Shown: piece by piece, positions 8,844 through 17,276 of the stretch
Position numbering within the stretch: position 1 is the stretch's first letter
Layout of the letters: every line of letters begins with the position of its first letter
NCBI GenBank assembly: GCA_019456255.1
Contig: VRUG01000006.1
Location: 1 to 64,000 of the forward strand
Source of the DNA: Planctomycetota bacterium
GTDB taxonomy: Bacteria; Planctomycetota; Phycisphaerae; Sedimentisphaerales; Anaerobacaceae
Direction: 5' to 3'
Length of the DNA: 64,000 nucleotides
The notes under the pieces: generated by a model
Database searches by the model: none
Told to the model about the DNA's origin: nothing
The model's input: only the letters and a program-made list of their open reading frames with translations
Position numbers and translations under genes: made by a program

Positions 8844-10340
8844 ATGTATCTATTAGGTTATGATTCTGGAACTTCATCCATCAAAGCTACTCTTTTAGAG
8901 GTTGACACTGGTCGTGTGGTCGCCTCGTCAACCTATCCGCCGAAAGAAATGCCGATTATTTCCAATCAACCCGGCTGGGCCGAACAGAATCCTCAAGACT
9001 GGTGGAGTGCACTTAAAAATGCAACGAAAATCCTGCTAGACGAAGCCCGGATAGACACCGCCGACATCAAGGCCATTGGGATTACCTATCAGATGCACGG
9101 ACTTGTCTGTGTCGATAAGAATAAAAACATCCTGAGACCTTCGATCATCTGGTGTGACAGCCGGGCGGTTCCTTACGGCGAAAAAGCAAAAAAAACGATC
9201 GGGGCTAAAAAATGCATGGAGGTGATGCTGAACCATCCGGGAAACTTTACCGCGGCCAAGCTTGCATGGGTCAAAGAAAACGAGCCCCATATCTATGACA
9301 AAATAGATAAGGTCATGCTTCCCGGTGATTATCTTGCAATGAAGATGACCGACACGATTATCACAACCAAGTCCGGGCTTTCCGAGGGTATCTTTTGGGA
9401 TTTCCCGAATCAACAGCTTGCTCAGGAAGTGATGGATGCTTTTGACTTTGATAGCGGCCTGATTCCAAAAGCAGCCGATACATTCGAGATTCATGGTGAA
9501 TTAACAACGACAGCTGCCGAAGAGTTGGGATTAAAGACAGGGACCGCCGTTTCATATCGTGCCGGAGATCAACCCAATAATGCTTTTTCGTTAGGCGTAC
9601 TTGATCCGGGCCAGGTCGCTGCCACTGCAGGAACCTCCGGGGTTGTCTATGGCATCTCCGACAAACCATGTTATGACGAAAAGTCTCGAGTCAATACATT
9701 TGTACATGTCAACAATACCGCAAATCAGCATCGATACGGTTCACTGCTTTGCATCAACGGGACCGGTATCCTGAACAGTTGGCTAAAACACAATACTACC
9801 GCAGGGATCGATTATCCGGCAATGAATGAGTTGGCATCCAGGGCCCCGATCGGCAGTGATGGTCTAAGTATCCTTCCCTACGGCAACGGCGCTGAAAGGA
9901 CATTGGAAAACAAAGTTCTGGGGGCATCTGTTCATGGGCTCAATTTTAATATCCATTCCCAGACACATCTGATGCGTGCAGGGCAGGAAGGAATCGCCTC
10001 GGCATTTAATTACGGTCTTGATATCATGAAAGCTATGGGGCTTAAGGTCAAAAACATTCGAGCAGGAAAAGCAAATATGTTTCTTAGCCCGATTTTTGCA
10101 AAGACTTTAGCAACGATTGCTGGAGCCCGCATCGAATTATACAATACGGATGGCTCACAGGGAGCCGCTCGCGGAGCAGGGATCGGGGTCGGTGCTTACA
10201 AGGACCCTTCAGAGGCATTTGCCGGTTTACAAAAAGTTGACGAGGTCGAGCCCAACACTAAAGAGCGACAACGCTATCGCGATATGTACGATAATTGGTT
10301 GACAAATTTACGTCGAGCCGATGGGATGGCAGACTGTTGA
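8844..10340 (+). CDS. xylB: Xylulokinase
   Basis: A 498-residue FGGY-family sugar kinase that phosphorylates D-xylulose with ATP. It opens with the phosphate-binding loop GYDSGTSSIKATL. The catalytic aspartate is expected in GDQPNNAFSLG near residue 240, and the C-terminal ATP-binding glycine-rich segment is NTDGSQGAARGAGIG. Length is normal for the family. It sits directly behind xylA, which supports xylulose as the substrate. Downstream is a 346-base non-coding stretch before the Tat-type oxidoreductase. Confidence 0.95.
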   Translation: MYLLGYDSGTSSIKATLLEVDTGRVVASSTYPPKEMPIISNQPGWAEQNPQDWWSALKNATKILLDEARIDTADIKAIGITYQMHGLVCVDKNKNILRPSIIWCDSRAVPYGEKAKKTIGAKKCMEVMLNHPGNFTAAKLAWVKENEPHIYDKIDKVMLPGDYLAMKMTDTIITTKSGLSEGIFWDFPNQQLAQEVMDAFDFDSGLIPKAADTFEIHGELTTTAAEELGLKTGTAVSYRAGDQPNNAFSLGVLDPGQVAATAGTSGVVYGISDKPCYDEKSRVNTFVHVNNTANQHRYGSLLCINGTGILNSWLKHNTTAGIDYPAMNELASRAPIGSDGLSILPYGNGAERTLENKVLGASVHGLNFNIHSQTHLMRAGQEGIASAFNYGLDIMKAMGLKVKNIRAGKANMFLSPIFAKTLATIAGARIELYNTDGSQGAARGAGIGVGAYKDPSEAFAGLQKVDEVEPNTKERQRYRDMYDNWLTNLRRADGMADC

Positions 10341-10686
10341 GTATAGCAAACTCAATATTAAAGCATCTGCCGATTAAAATGCTTCCGGCTTCGTAATACT
10401 TCGCCACGACAGGCAACCAGAACAGCATTTCGTGTAACATCAAAAAGGCTCGACAGTAAGCGGTTTAAAATGTTATAATGCGCCCATTCGACAAGCTCAG
10501 GGCAGGTGGGCATTTTTACAGCAGTTTCAGGAAAGGGCTTTTATGAAGTCAAAAGTAGTGTTTTTTCTTATATGCTTTGTATGTCTGGCGGTAGCTGGGG
10601 GCAGCGGTTCGCTATCGTAATATTTGGTTAATAGAATTATCCGAAGAGTAGGGTTAATAATTTTAAATAGTGAGGTTTTAAAGATC
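10341..10686. other. xylB to oxidoreductase spacer with hairpin and stub ORF
   Basis: No full gene is present. Around 10482-10514 a GCCCA/TGGGC inverted repeat encloses a TTCGACAAGCTCAGGGCAGG-type sequence, a motif seen as a dispersed intergenic repeat in many bacterial genomes. The stub at 10543-10620 is listed separately. No intrinsic terminator with a T run is evident after xylB. Confidence 0.5.
10543..10620 (+). pseudogene. 25-codon signal-peptide stub
   Basis: ATG 10543 with a GGAAAGGG upstream encodes MKSKVVFFLICFVCLAVAGG plus five more residues, then TAA. The charged start, hydrophobic core and AxA/G-like end look like a Sec signal peptide without the mature protein. It is read as the 5' stub of a deleted exported protein, though a genuine micro-ORF cannot be excluded. 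Confidence 0.4.
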
Positions 10687-12042
10687 ATGAGTAACGAAAT
10701 AGTCGGTGATAATATGGATAGGCGTTCATTTTTGAAGAGTACGGCAGCGGCGGGCGCGGGGCTTATGATATCGCCGTCGATATTGGCAGCAAAATCGCGA
10801 AAGAAAGGTGATATAAACGTGGCATTGCTTGGGGCTGGCGCCCAGGGCAAGGTGCTTATGATGGCATGTCTGAAGATGGGGAAAAAGTCAGGGATCCGAT
10901 TCAAAGCGGTCTGTGATATATGGGATTTCCACAGGAACTGGGCGTCGAGGCGGCTGAAAGCCTATAAGCATCCTAATAATACTTATATTGACTACAGGGA
11001 GATGCTTGCAAATGAGAAGGACCTTGACGCGGTTATTATCGCGACGCCGGATTTCTGGCACGCGGAGCATGCGGCTGCATGCATGAAGGCGGGTCTGCAT
11101 GTGTATTGCGAAAAGGAGATGTCGAATACGCTGGAAGGTGCGCGTAAGATTGTTAAGGCTGCAAAAGAAACCGGAAAACTTTTGCAGGTTGGTCATCAAA
11201 GGCGGAGCAATCCGCGTTACCGATATTGCTATGACAAGCTGATTGAGGACGCCAATCTTTTGAACCGTATTACGACGGTAAACGGGCAGTGGAATCGAAG
11301 TAAAGCTGCGTGTGAATATAATAGTTGGAAGCCGGGTACGGAAATGGATGCCGCGAGATTGAAAGAGTACGGCTTTGAGTCGATGGAGCAGTTTAGAAAC
11401 TGGCGGTGGTATAAGGGTCTTGGGGGCGGGCCTATTGTCGACCTGGGGTCACATCAGCTTGATATTTTCAGTTGGTTCCTTAACGCGAATCCAAAATCGG
11501 TCATAGCAAGCGGTGGTAAGGATTACTGGACGGGGCGAGACTGGTATGACAGCGTCATGACAATTTTCGAATATCAAACCAAACAGGGAACGGTTCGAGC
11601 ATTCTATCAGACAATAACGACGAACAGTAACAACGGTTACTATGAAACATTTATGGGTGACGAGGGAACGCTTGTGATATCCGAGGCGTCTGGGCGCGGT
11701 AATGTTTATCGTGAAAGCTGGGTGCCGGAGGAGAAATGGGCCGGCTGGGTCAAAAAGGGTTATATCATAGACAAGGCAGAGGAAGAGAAAGCTGACCACG
11801 GTGACGCAGTAGTTGATGTTCGCGCATCGATACCGGCGGCTCAATATGATTTGCCTGTTACGATGGACAAGCCTTTTCATCAGCCTCATGTTGAGAACTT
11901 TTTCAGCGCTATTCGCGGCGAGGAAAAGCTCAACTGCCCTGCCGAAATCGGGTATGAGACCGCTGTTATGGTTTTAAAAGTGAACGAAGCTATCATTGCC
12001 GGCAAGAAACTGGATTTCAAGCCGGAAGATTTTGAAATTTAA
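10687..12042 (+). CDS. Tat-exported Gfo/Idh/MocA family oxidoreductase
   Basis: A 451-residue oxidoreductase with a twin-arginine signal: RRSFLKS is followed by an alanine-rich hydrophobic stretch and then SILAAKSRKK. The mature part has the Rossmann motif LLGAGAQGKV, the EKEM segment in place of the usual EKP lysine box (CEKEMSNT, lysine kept), and a C-terminal domain with GGPIVDLGSHQLD. Tat export fits a protein that folds with its nucleotide in the cytoplasm and works in the periplasm; such proteins are numerous in planctomycetes. ATG 10687 is preceded by GAGG. ATG 10714, directly at the twin-arginine region, and TTG 10624 are alternatives. It lies 21 bases upstream of an MFS transporter. 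Confidence 0.85.
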   Translation: MSNEIVGDNMDRRSFLKSTAAAGAGLMISPSILAAKSRKKGDINVALLGAGAQGKVLMMACLKMGKKSGIRFKAVCDIWDFHRNWASRRLKAYKHPNNTYIDYREMLANEKDLDAVIIATPDFWHAEHAAACMKAGLHVYCEKEMSNTLEGARKIVKAAKETGKLLQVGHQRRSNPRYRYCYDKLIEDANLLNRITTVNGQWNRSKAACEYNSWKPGTEMDAARLKEYGFESMEQFRNWRWYKGLGGGPIVDLGSHQLDIFSWFLNANPKSVIASGGKDYWTGRDWYDSVMTIFEYQTKQGTVRAFYQTITTNSNNGYYETFMGDEGTLVISEASGRGNVYRESWVPEEKWAGWVKKGYIIDKAEEEKADHGDAVVDVRASIPAAQYDLPVTMDKPFHQPHVENFFSAIRGEEKLNCPAEIGYETAVMVLKVNEAIIAGKKLDFKPEDFEI

Positions 12043-12063
12043 CTTTATTCAAGGAGGCAAAAC

Positions 12064-13305
12064 ATGAGTGCAGTTACTTTAGTTGCAATGTTGTGTTCAT
12101 TTGGACTTGGAGCTTGTTTTTCGCTGTTAGGCTCTATCAGTGTTAAACTAATGCCGCGTGTAAAAATTGACGCCGGTAAATTCGGAACATTAATCTCGAT
12201 ATTTATGTTTTCGTGCCTGATCGCGTCGTTGATCATTGGCGTTGTAACCGATGTAATTGGTTTTAAGTGGATTGCTGTCATTGGTTTTATTGCAACATCC
12301 ATCTGTATATTCATTTTGGCATCTGGTAAAACTTACAGAGCTGTCGTGATTCCCTGTGTTCTGCTGGGCGTAGGAGCGATGGCATTAAACACAGCGGCAA
12401 ATACGATGGGGCCTCTGGTTTTATTCGATGGACAGAATCCGGCGGCGGCAAACAATCTCGTCAATGTGTTCTTTGGATTAGGGCTTTTCCTGACTCCGCT
12501 TATAGTCAGTTTTTTGTTCCGGAAAACCAGCTATGAAAAAGCTGTTGGCGCAATGGGCGTCGTCCTGCTTCTGCCGTTGATAGTGGTATTTTCAGCTAAA
12601 GGGTACCCCGTCATCAATGAAGGTGTTGAGATTGCTACGATGGGACAATTCTTTACAGCTGTTGCTGATGGCGTTGTAGCCGCTGCGAAGCTTCTTGCGG
12701 AACCGGCGGTACTGCTTGCGTCATTTGTTCTGTTCTGTTATATTGCCCTTGAATCATCTTTTTGCAACTGGCTGCCGTCTTTTGGTAAGGAAGTTCTTAA
12801 AAAGAGCGAAGGAGCCGTGGACGAGGATGTCGCAGATGCATCGGGCCAGCGTTTGTTGTCATATTTTGCAATTGCCATGATGGCGGGTCGTCTCATAACC
12901 GGTTTACTTCCAGGCAAAATTGGATTTGATCTGACGGCCAATGGCGGCTATGTCATTGCAGGTGCCGCATTGGTTTCAGCGGTTGTTATTTTTATGATGA
13001 TGAATTGCAGAAAGAGTAAAACAGCGATATTATTAGCCATCCTGTCGGGACTTGCCTTTGCCCCGTGTTTTCCTACCACAGTGGGTGTAACATTTTCCAA
13101 GTTTTCTCCTGAAATTTACGGCAGCGTGTTCGGCATCATTTTTGCTGTAGGTTTGGCAGGTGCCGTGATTATTCCAAAGATGATGGGCAACATGTCCAAG
13201 GGCGCGACAATTCAAAAAAGTCTGAAGCTATTACTTCCAGCTTGCATCATTCTGGCTATTTTGGCAATCGCCCTGGGATTGACCAAGGCATCAGGAACGG
13301 GATAG
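12064..13305 (+). CDS. MFS sugar transporter
   Basis: A 413-residue integral membrane protein with about 12 hydrophobic helices in two halves separated by a cytoplasmic loop (KKSEGAVDEDVADASG), typical of major facilitator proteins of the FucP/GlcP kind. It probably imports a sugar handled by the upstream cluster, or the product made by the Tat oxidoreductase. The start has a strong AAGGAGG site. The gene is 21 bases after the oxidoreductase stop, so the two form one transcript. Substrate is inferred from context only. Confidence 0.85.
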   Translation: MSAVTLVAMLCSFGLGACFSLLGSISVKLMPRVKIDAGKFGTLISIFMFSCLIASLIIGVVTDVIGFKWIAVIGFIATSICIFILASGKTYRAVVIPCVLLGVGAMALNTAANTMGPLVLFDGQNPAAANNLVNVFFGLGLFLTPLIVSFLFRKTSYEKAVGAMGVVLLLPLIVVFSAKGYPVINEGVEIATMGQFFTAVADGVVAAAKLLAEPAVLLASFVLFCYIALESSFCNWLPSFGKEVLKKSEGAVDEDVADASGQRLLSYFAIAMMAGRLITGLLPGKIGFDLTANGGYVIAGAALVSAVVIFMMMNCRKSKTAILLAILSGLAFAPCFPTTVGVTFSKFSPEIYGSVFGIIFAVGLAGAVIIPKMMGNMSKGATIQKSLKLLLPACIILAILAIALGLTKASGTG

Positions 13306-13627
13306 TATTCCAGCCCGGAGTCAAAGGGAATGCTTATGTTTGTTATAATTCTATTTAGTTTCGCTGAAACCGGAGGCCCATCCGCGGTGCCGATAGTAAC
13401 AATTCCCACAGGATAAAAATTGAGCATTGATGAAAGATGAAACTGCGGGTAAGATGAACCAGTCGATAGTACCTTTTATATGTGATTGGGAAATATGCCT
13501 GATTTACAAAAAGAACGCAGTGCCGATAGTAACAATTCCCACAGGATAAAAATTGAGCATTGATGAAAAATGAAACTGCGGGTAAGATGAACCAATCGAT
13601 AGTACCTTTTATATGTGATTGGAAAAT
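13306..13627. other. Spacer containing a duplicated gene start
   Basis: The first 80 bases hold nothing recognisable except a 28-codon frame from ATG 13330. The remainder is copy 1 of the 133-bp tandem repeat that also spans the start of the next gene. No terminator with a T run follows the MFS gene. Confidence 0.5.
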
Positions 13628-13652
13628 ATGCCTGATTTACAAAAAGAACGCA
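13387..13652. repeat. Tandem duplication, 133-bp period, covering the 5' end of the AI-2E gene
   Basis: Copy 1 (13387-13519) and copy 2 (13520-13652) differ at only a few positions (for example GAAAGATG/GAAAAATG, CCAGTCG/CCAATCG, TTGGGAAA/TTGGAAAA). The unit contains the upstream region and the first nine codons of the permease gene. In copy 1 the frame from ATG 13495 runs on into the next copy and stops after about 22 codons, so copy 1 is a dead gene start. Confidence 0.9.
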
Positions 13653-14653
13653 GTGGGATAATTGTTGCCTCGCTCGTGGTCATTGCCATGGTCGCTGTTG
13701 GTGTTGTTTTGCTTTATGCACGCTCGGTACTAATACCGTTTGTGCTGGCTGTCTTTATCTCATTGCTTATTTCACCTATTTTGGATTTCCAGAGACTCCG
13801 CTTAAAGATCCCGAGAATATTTGCCGTCACAATTACCGTAATAATAGTGCTGATTATTCTGGCAGTTCTTTTTCTGTTCCTGAGCCAGGCGATACAGTCT
13901 GTTGTATCTACTGCTGGTCGCTACAGCGACAGTTTCACAAATCTCATCGAACTTGCACTCCAAAAACTTGAAACCTGGGGCTTTAGTCCGGACCGGAATG
14001 AGATCATAGGCACATTGCAAAATCGGGTTCCGGGCCTGATAACAAATGCTTTCGGAACTGCTTTCGGTTTTATTTCAAGTGTTTTCCTGGTTTCGATCTT
14101 TGTGATATTTTTGCTGATAGGGCGAAACTCTCATGTAATCCGCGAGGGGATATACTCTGATATCGACCAGCAAATTCGACGCTACATAACAATTAAAGCA
14201 ATGGTATCTACCGTAACGGGACTTTTGGTCTGGGCGGTATTGGCATTATTCAAACTGGAATTAGCGAGTGTTTTTGGAATACTTGCTTTTCTCTTAAATT
14301 TCATTCCTTCGCTCGGTTCGATTATTGCTACGCTATTGCCGATACCAATAGCTGTTGCACAGTTTCAAAATCCCTGGTTCATTTTGCTTGTAGTAGGCAT
14401 ACCTGGAATTATTCAGATAGTTATTGGAAATGGGATCGAACCTAAATTGTTGGGCAAGGGATTGCATTTGCATCCTGTAACTATTCTTTTAGCTTTGTCG
14501 TTTTGGAGCTTGTTATGGGGGGTAGCAGGTATGTTTCTTGCAGTTCCGATGACAGCAGTTGTTCGTATTATCCTTATGCGATTCGATACGCTAAAGCCGA
14601 TAGGGAATTTGCTTGCAGGGCAATTGCCTGAATCAAAAATATCACCTGAGTAA
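13628..14653 (+). CDS. AI-2E family permease (PerM/YhhT-like)
   Basis: A 341-residue membrane protein of the AI-2E transporter family. An N-terminal pair of helices is followed by a soluble stretch (residues about 75-145), then a C-terminal helical bundle with the family pattern FIPSLGSIIATLLPIPIAV and the later IEPKLLGKGLHLHP. Members are linked to export of small molecules or to sodium/proton exchange; the role here is unknown. ATG 13628 matches the duplicated start in copy 1 of the tandem repeat; TTG 13619 is an alternative. No clear ribosome site is seen. It stands alone, with a terminator-like hairpin about 100 bases downstream. Confidence 0.88.
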   Translation: MPDLQKERSGIIVASLVVIAMVAVGVVLLYARSVLIPFVLAVFISLLISPILDFQRLRLKIPRIFAVTITVIIVLIILAVLFLFLSQAIQSVVSTAGRYSDSFTNLIELALQKLETWGFSPDRNEIIGTLQNRVPGLITNAFGTAFGFISSVFLVSIFVIFLLIGRNSHVIREGIYSDIDQQIRRYITIKAMVSTVTGLLVWAVLALFKLELASVFGILAFLLNFIPSLGSIIATLLPIPIAVAQFQNPWFILLVVGIPGIIQIVIGNGIEPKLLGKGLHLHPVTILLALSFWSLLWGVAGMFLAVPMTAVVRIILMRFDTLKPIGNLLAGQLPESKISPE

Positions 14654-14977
14654 TGTAACTTGTTGTGATTTATAGACTTGTAACAAGTGTTCGTCCCCCA
14701 AGTGTCAGCAGTTAGTGGTAAACTACTTTTTAAAATGATATGATTCCCCCGCTGTTAAACTCTGGAGATAAAATCTTCAGGGCTTTTTTTATGCGCGTAT
14801 TGAGCGAAAAACGCGGCTTAAGATAGAGGGTTTGGGGGGAGTTGTAATTAAAAATTGATGTAAGTTGTTTGTTTGCGCCGGGCCAGAAAGCAGACGTTTA
14901 GTGGTGATGATGATTACTACTACTTGCACGGAGAAGCTTTAAGGGTTTAGGTGGCGGGGGTTTAGAGTTGGTTTAGT
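14654..14977. other. Non-coding stretch after the permease
   Basis: It contains the second copy of the 61-bp terminator repeat (14736-14796) and otherwise no recognised gene or structure. Confidence 0.5.
14736..14796 (+). terminator. Terminator-like hairpin, copy 2 of the dispersed 61-bp repeat
   Basis: The left arm AAACTCTGGAGAT and right arm ATCTTCAGGGCTTT pair around AAA, followed by T84-T90. The left arm differs from copy 1 at 4186, yet pairing with the unchanged right arm is largely kept through G-T pairs. It lies about 85 bases after the permease stop and would end that transcript. Confidence 0.6.
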
Positions 14978-15202
14978 GTGACGATTTTTATGGAGATGAG
15001 GAGTCTTGATATCTTTGAAATTGGGGTGGCTGGGAGTGGAGGGATAGATCAAATGCGCAAGTTTCTCAAAATGAGAGGAAAAAAGGGTCAAAAAGTGGTT
15101 GAAAAATGGCAAAAAAGCGCGCGTTTTGGTCAAAATTGCGCGCGATTTGCATCAAAATGCGCGCATTTTGCAATTTCTCAAAAGTGGGACTTGCGCGTTT
15201 GA
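14978..15202 (+). CDS. Possible small basic repeat-containing ORF
   Basis: A GTG-initiated 74-codon frame encodes a lysine/arginine-rich protein ending in a seven-residue repeat, SARFGQN-CARFASK-CAHFAIS. At DNA level these are 21-bp units, each beginning GCGCGC. No ribosome site is clear and no family is recognised. The repetition could equally be a DNA-level element that happens to be open. It is low-confidence as a gene. Confidence 0.25.
   Translation: MTIFMEMRSLDIFEIGVAGSGGIDQMRKFLKMRGKKGQKVVEKWQKSARFGQNCARFASKCAHFAISQKWDLRV
15117..15179. repeat. Three 21-bp tandem units starting with GCGCGC
   Basis: GCGCGC(G) occurs at 15117, 15138 and 15159, exactly 21 bases apart, each followed by an AT-rich stretch resembling TTTTGGTCAAAAT or ATTTGCATCAAAAT. 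About two helical turns separate the GC boxes, so they lie on the same face of the DNA. Confidence 0.7.
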
Positions 15203-15225
15203 TTGAAGTTTTGGTAAGTTGCGTA

Positions 15226-15252
15226 GTTTATTCTCATATTGAGAATAAACTG
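15226..15252. promoter_or_regulatory. Perfect 12-3-12 palindrome
   Basis: AGTTTATTCTCA (15226-15237), TAT, and TGAGAATAAACT (15241-15252) form a perfect inverted repeat. No T run follows. It lies about 60 bases upstream of the promoter of the tail-anchored protein, so an operator for a dimeric regulator is possible. A cruciform or an RNA hairpin ending the upstream small ORF is the alternative. Confidence 0.5.
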
Positions 15253-15313
15253 CTTGCCTAAATTAACATAGCAAAATATTGCCATAGATTTTCCTAATTA
15301 CGGAGGGTGGAGG

Positions 15314-15343
15314 TTGACAACTTGGTGGTTTTAGGGGTAGAAT
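15314..15343 (+). promoter_or_regulatory. Promoter of the tail-anchored protein gene
   Basis: TTGACA (15314-15319), 18 bases, then TAGAAT (15338-15343). Transcription would start near 15350 and leave a leader of about 65 bases before ATG 15418. Confidence 0.55.
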
Positions 15344-15417
15344 GTTGGTGTAAGAATTTAGTTTTAGCCGAAACGACGTCGGGAAAATAACAGCTATTTT
15401 TGTTAAAAGGAAAAAGC

Positions 15418-16956
15418 ATGGCTAAGGAACAAAATAAAAACAGAGTCTCAGATTTGCCAAAATGCATCAAGGATTTACTCATCGAAACTCCAAGTGCTAT
15501 AACCAAACTTTGTGCGTTATGGGATGGATTAACAGCTGAAACTCAGGTAAAGATATTATCTGAAATTAAAACCGGAAGCTATTCAGTCTATTTTACAAAT
15601 AGGATATATCCCAAAGCTGTTAAAAGCAAAAACTCTTATGTTCGCTATTTAGCAGCAAAAGATTTATATTTTGGTGAGCACAGTTCAGATGAAATAAATG
15701 CCCTTGAACAACTTGTAAAGGATGACCCCAATCCTTTAGTGAAATATAGCTTACATGAAGATGCAAATGAACTATCTAGTATATTTGATAAGTTACTAAA
15801 GGAGCCAAAATCATTTTTTAAACTTCCACAAGAAGCAAGGCTAGCTAAAGTAAGGGTATTAACAGGTGGTGGCGAGGAAATTGCAGCTATCATTGGATAC
15901 GCCATAGATAACTTATTAGAAAACAAAAAAGTCTCTGAACAGGAACTTGCTGATATTCTGTTGGACTATTTGAATAAACCTGAGTTTAGGCCTCATTACG
16001 AAAAAGATAGTTACAGTTACGATGGATACGGCGAGTACCTTAGAGGCAAAGATCTTGGGGCATTATGGGGGCTTGTTTCCAAAGTTCCAAAATCATGCTC
16101 ATATGTCTTAATTAAATACTTGCCTGCCTCTGGGGGGCTCTCTCACGATATCCCGAAAAATATTATAGATAAATTAGATGACTGGCAATTAGAGCATTTA
16201 CTCGACCGAGATGATATTGGTTTCGCGGATTTGAGAAAAAAAATCTTTTGGGAATATGTTGATTCTAATCAGGAAAAAGCTGAAGAAGATGAAGATGAAA
16301 GCTGGGGCAAAAGCATGCTGTTAGGTGCTGCAATATCACACAACTTTCAATTGTCATACGATGATTTTGCAAAAATTTTAAGTAAGCCGGAGAAACAGAA
16401 AATTGAAATATTAAATGAATTAACAAATGCGAATGACTTGGAGCTATGTATATATGAAGCTATACACGATGTAATGTTTAATAGTAATGTTGATATGTTC
16501 AGCTGGGAACATGCTGAGTTTGCAAAATATCCTTTTGAACGCAAACTAAAAAAAATAAAAGATTATCAACTTAAAAAAGAGTTATTAGGGCTTAGGCTTT
16601 ATAGATTAGCTAATCAGGTTATGCCTTGGAAGGGTAAACGTTACGAGCTTACAGAAAAATTGGAATTCCTCAAAGAATACGTAGTTGAAGGTGATACATG
16701 GAAAACATTTATGGCATTTTCAAATGCCTGGCAAAACCAAAGAGTTTTTAGCAAAAATAATCTCGAAAAGTATTTGCCTATAATGGATGAAATAGAAGAA
16801 GAGAGTGAAAGTTTAGAAGATGAAAATACTATATCAAATGATGAGAAAACAATGTCTATACTTGAGTTGTCCAGCCTTAAAGCAGAAATTGGCAAGATTA
16901 AATTTCTCATTTATGCGGTTATTGTATTAATAATAATATTATTGATTATAAGCTGA
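15418..16956 (+). CDS. Tail-anchored helical protein of unknown function
   Basis: A 512-residue protein I do not recognise. The body is mostly polar and predicted helical, with leucine/lysine/glutamate-rich segments that could form HEAT-like or TPR-like helical pairs (impression only). There is no signal peptide. The last 20 residues, KFLIYAVIVLIIILLIIS, form a single membrane helix at the very C terminus, preceded by an acidic, possibly coiled segment rich in E and D. That makes it a tail-anchored protein facing the cytoplasm, an uncommon layout in bacteria. ATG 15418 was chosen because AAAGGA precedes it; TTG 15400 is in frame. The gene is AT-rich relative to the sugar operon, has its own promoter, and lies beside a REP/transposase island, which suggests acquisition by transfer. 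Confidence 0.75.
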   Translation: MAKEQNKNRVSDLPKCIKDLLIETPSAITKLCALWDGLTAETQVKILSEIKTGSYSVYFTNRIYPKAVKSKNSYVRYLAAKDLYFGEHSSDEINALEQLVKDDPNPLVKYSLHEDANELSSIFDKLLKEPKSFFKLPQEARLAKVRVLTGGGEEIAAIIGYAIDNLLENKKVSEQELADILLDYLNKPEFRPHYEKDSYSYDGYGEYLRGKDLGALWGLVSKVPKSCSYVLIKYLPASGGLSHDIPKNIIDKLDDWQLEHLLDRDDIGFADLRKKIFWEYVDSNQEKAEEDEDESWGKSMLLGAAISHNFQLSYDDFAKILSKPEKQKIEILNELTNANDLELCIYEAIHDVMFNSNVDMFSWEHAEFAKYPFERKLKKIKDYQLKKELLGLRLYRLANQVMPWKGKRYELTEKLEFLKEYVVEGDTWKTFMAFSNAWQNQRVFSKNNLEKYLPIMDEIEEESESLEDENTISNDEKTMSILELSSLKAEIGKIKFLIYAVIVLIIILLIIS

Positions 16957-17055
16957 AAAAACGAAGCCGAGCAGGAAGAATAGCGGTTAGGGTAATGGGC
17001 GTTGGGATTGATTATTGACGATTTACAATTTACGATTTAAACCTAAAGGCGGGAA
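16957..17055. other. Spacer before the REP elements
   Basis: No gene is seen. The short repetitive-looking sequence GATTATTGACGATTTACAATTTACGATTT at 17009-17038 is AT-rich and carries no recognised signal. Confidence 0.4.
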
Positions 17056-17113
17056 GAAAACCCCGTCATGCAGGATGACGGGGCTAAACGATATTGAGCC
17101 TTGCTGCGCAAGG
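17056..17113. repeat. REP element copy 1 with trailing hairpin
   Basis: A 42-bp unit (17056-17097) contains the hairpin CCCCGTCAT-GCAGG-ATGACGGGG. One base later a second hairpin, CCTTGC-TGC-GCAAGG (17099-17113), follows. The 42-bp unit is repeated exactly at 17194-17235. It belongs with the REP-associated transposase just downstream. Confidence 0.8.
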
Positions 17114-17193
17114 GTTTTAATTTATGGGGGGTAAACAAAGAGATTGCCGCGTTTCCCTTGGGGACAGGTACCTAAGGCACAGGTTAGAATGGA

Positions 17194-17256
17194 GAAAACC
17201 CCGTCATGCAGGATGACGGGGCTAAACGATATTGAAAGCTCTGGCGTGGCCAGAGC
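17194..17256. repeat. REP element copy 2 with a different trailing hairpin
   Basis: The same 42-bp unit as at 17056 is present without change. It is followed by GCTCTGGC-GTG-GCCAGAGC (17238-17256), a hairpin with the same 3-base loop size but an unrelated stem. The transposase ATG lies 21 bases further on. Confidence 0.8.
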
Positions 17257-17276
17257 ATTTGTTTATAATTAACATT

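Noticed and set aside
17056-17235. REP units as CRISPR repeats.
   Set aside because: Two copies 138 bp apart with hairpins next to a RAYT gene fit REP elements better.
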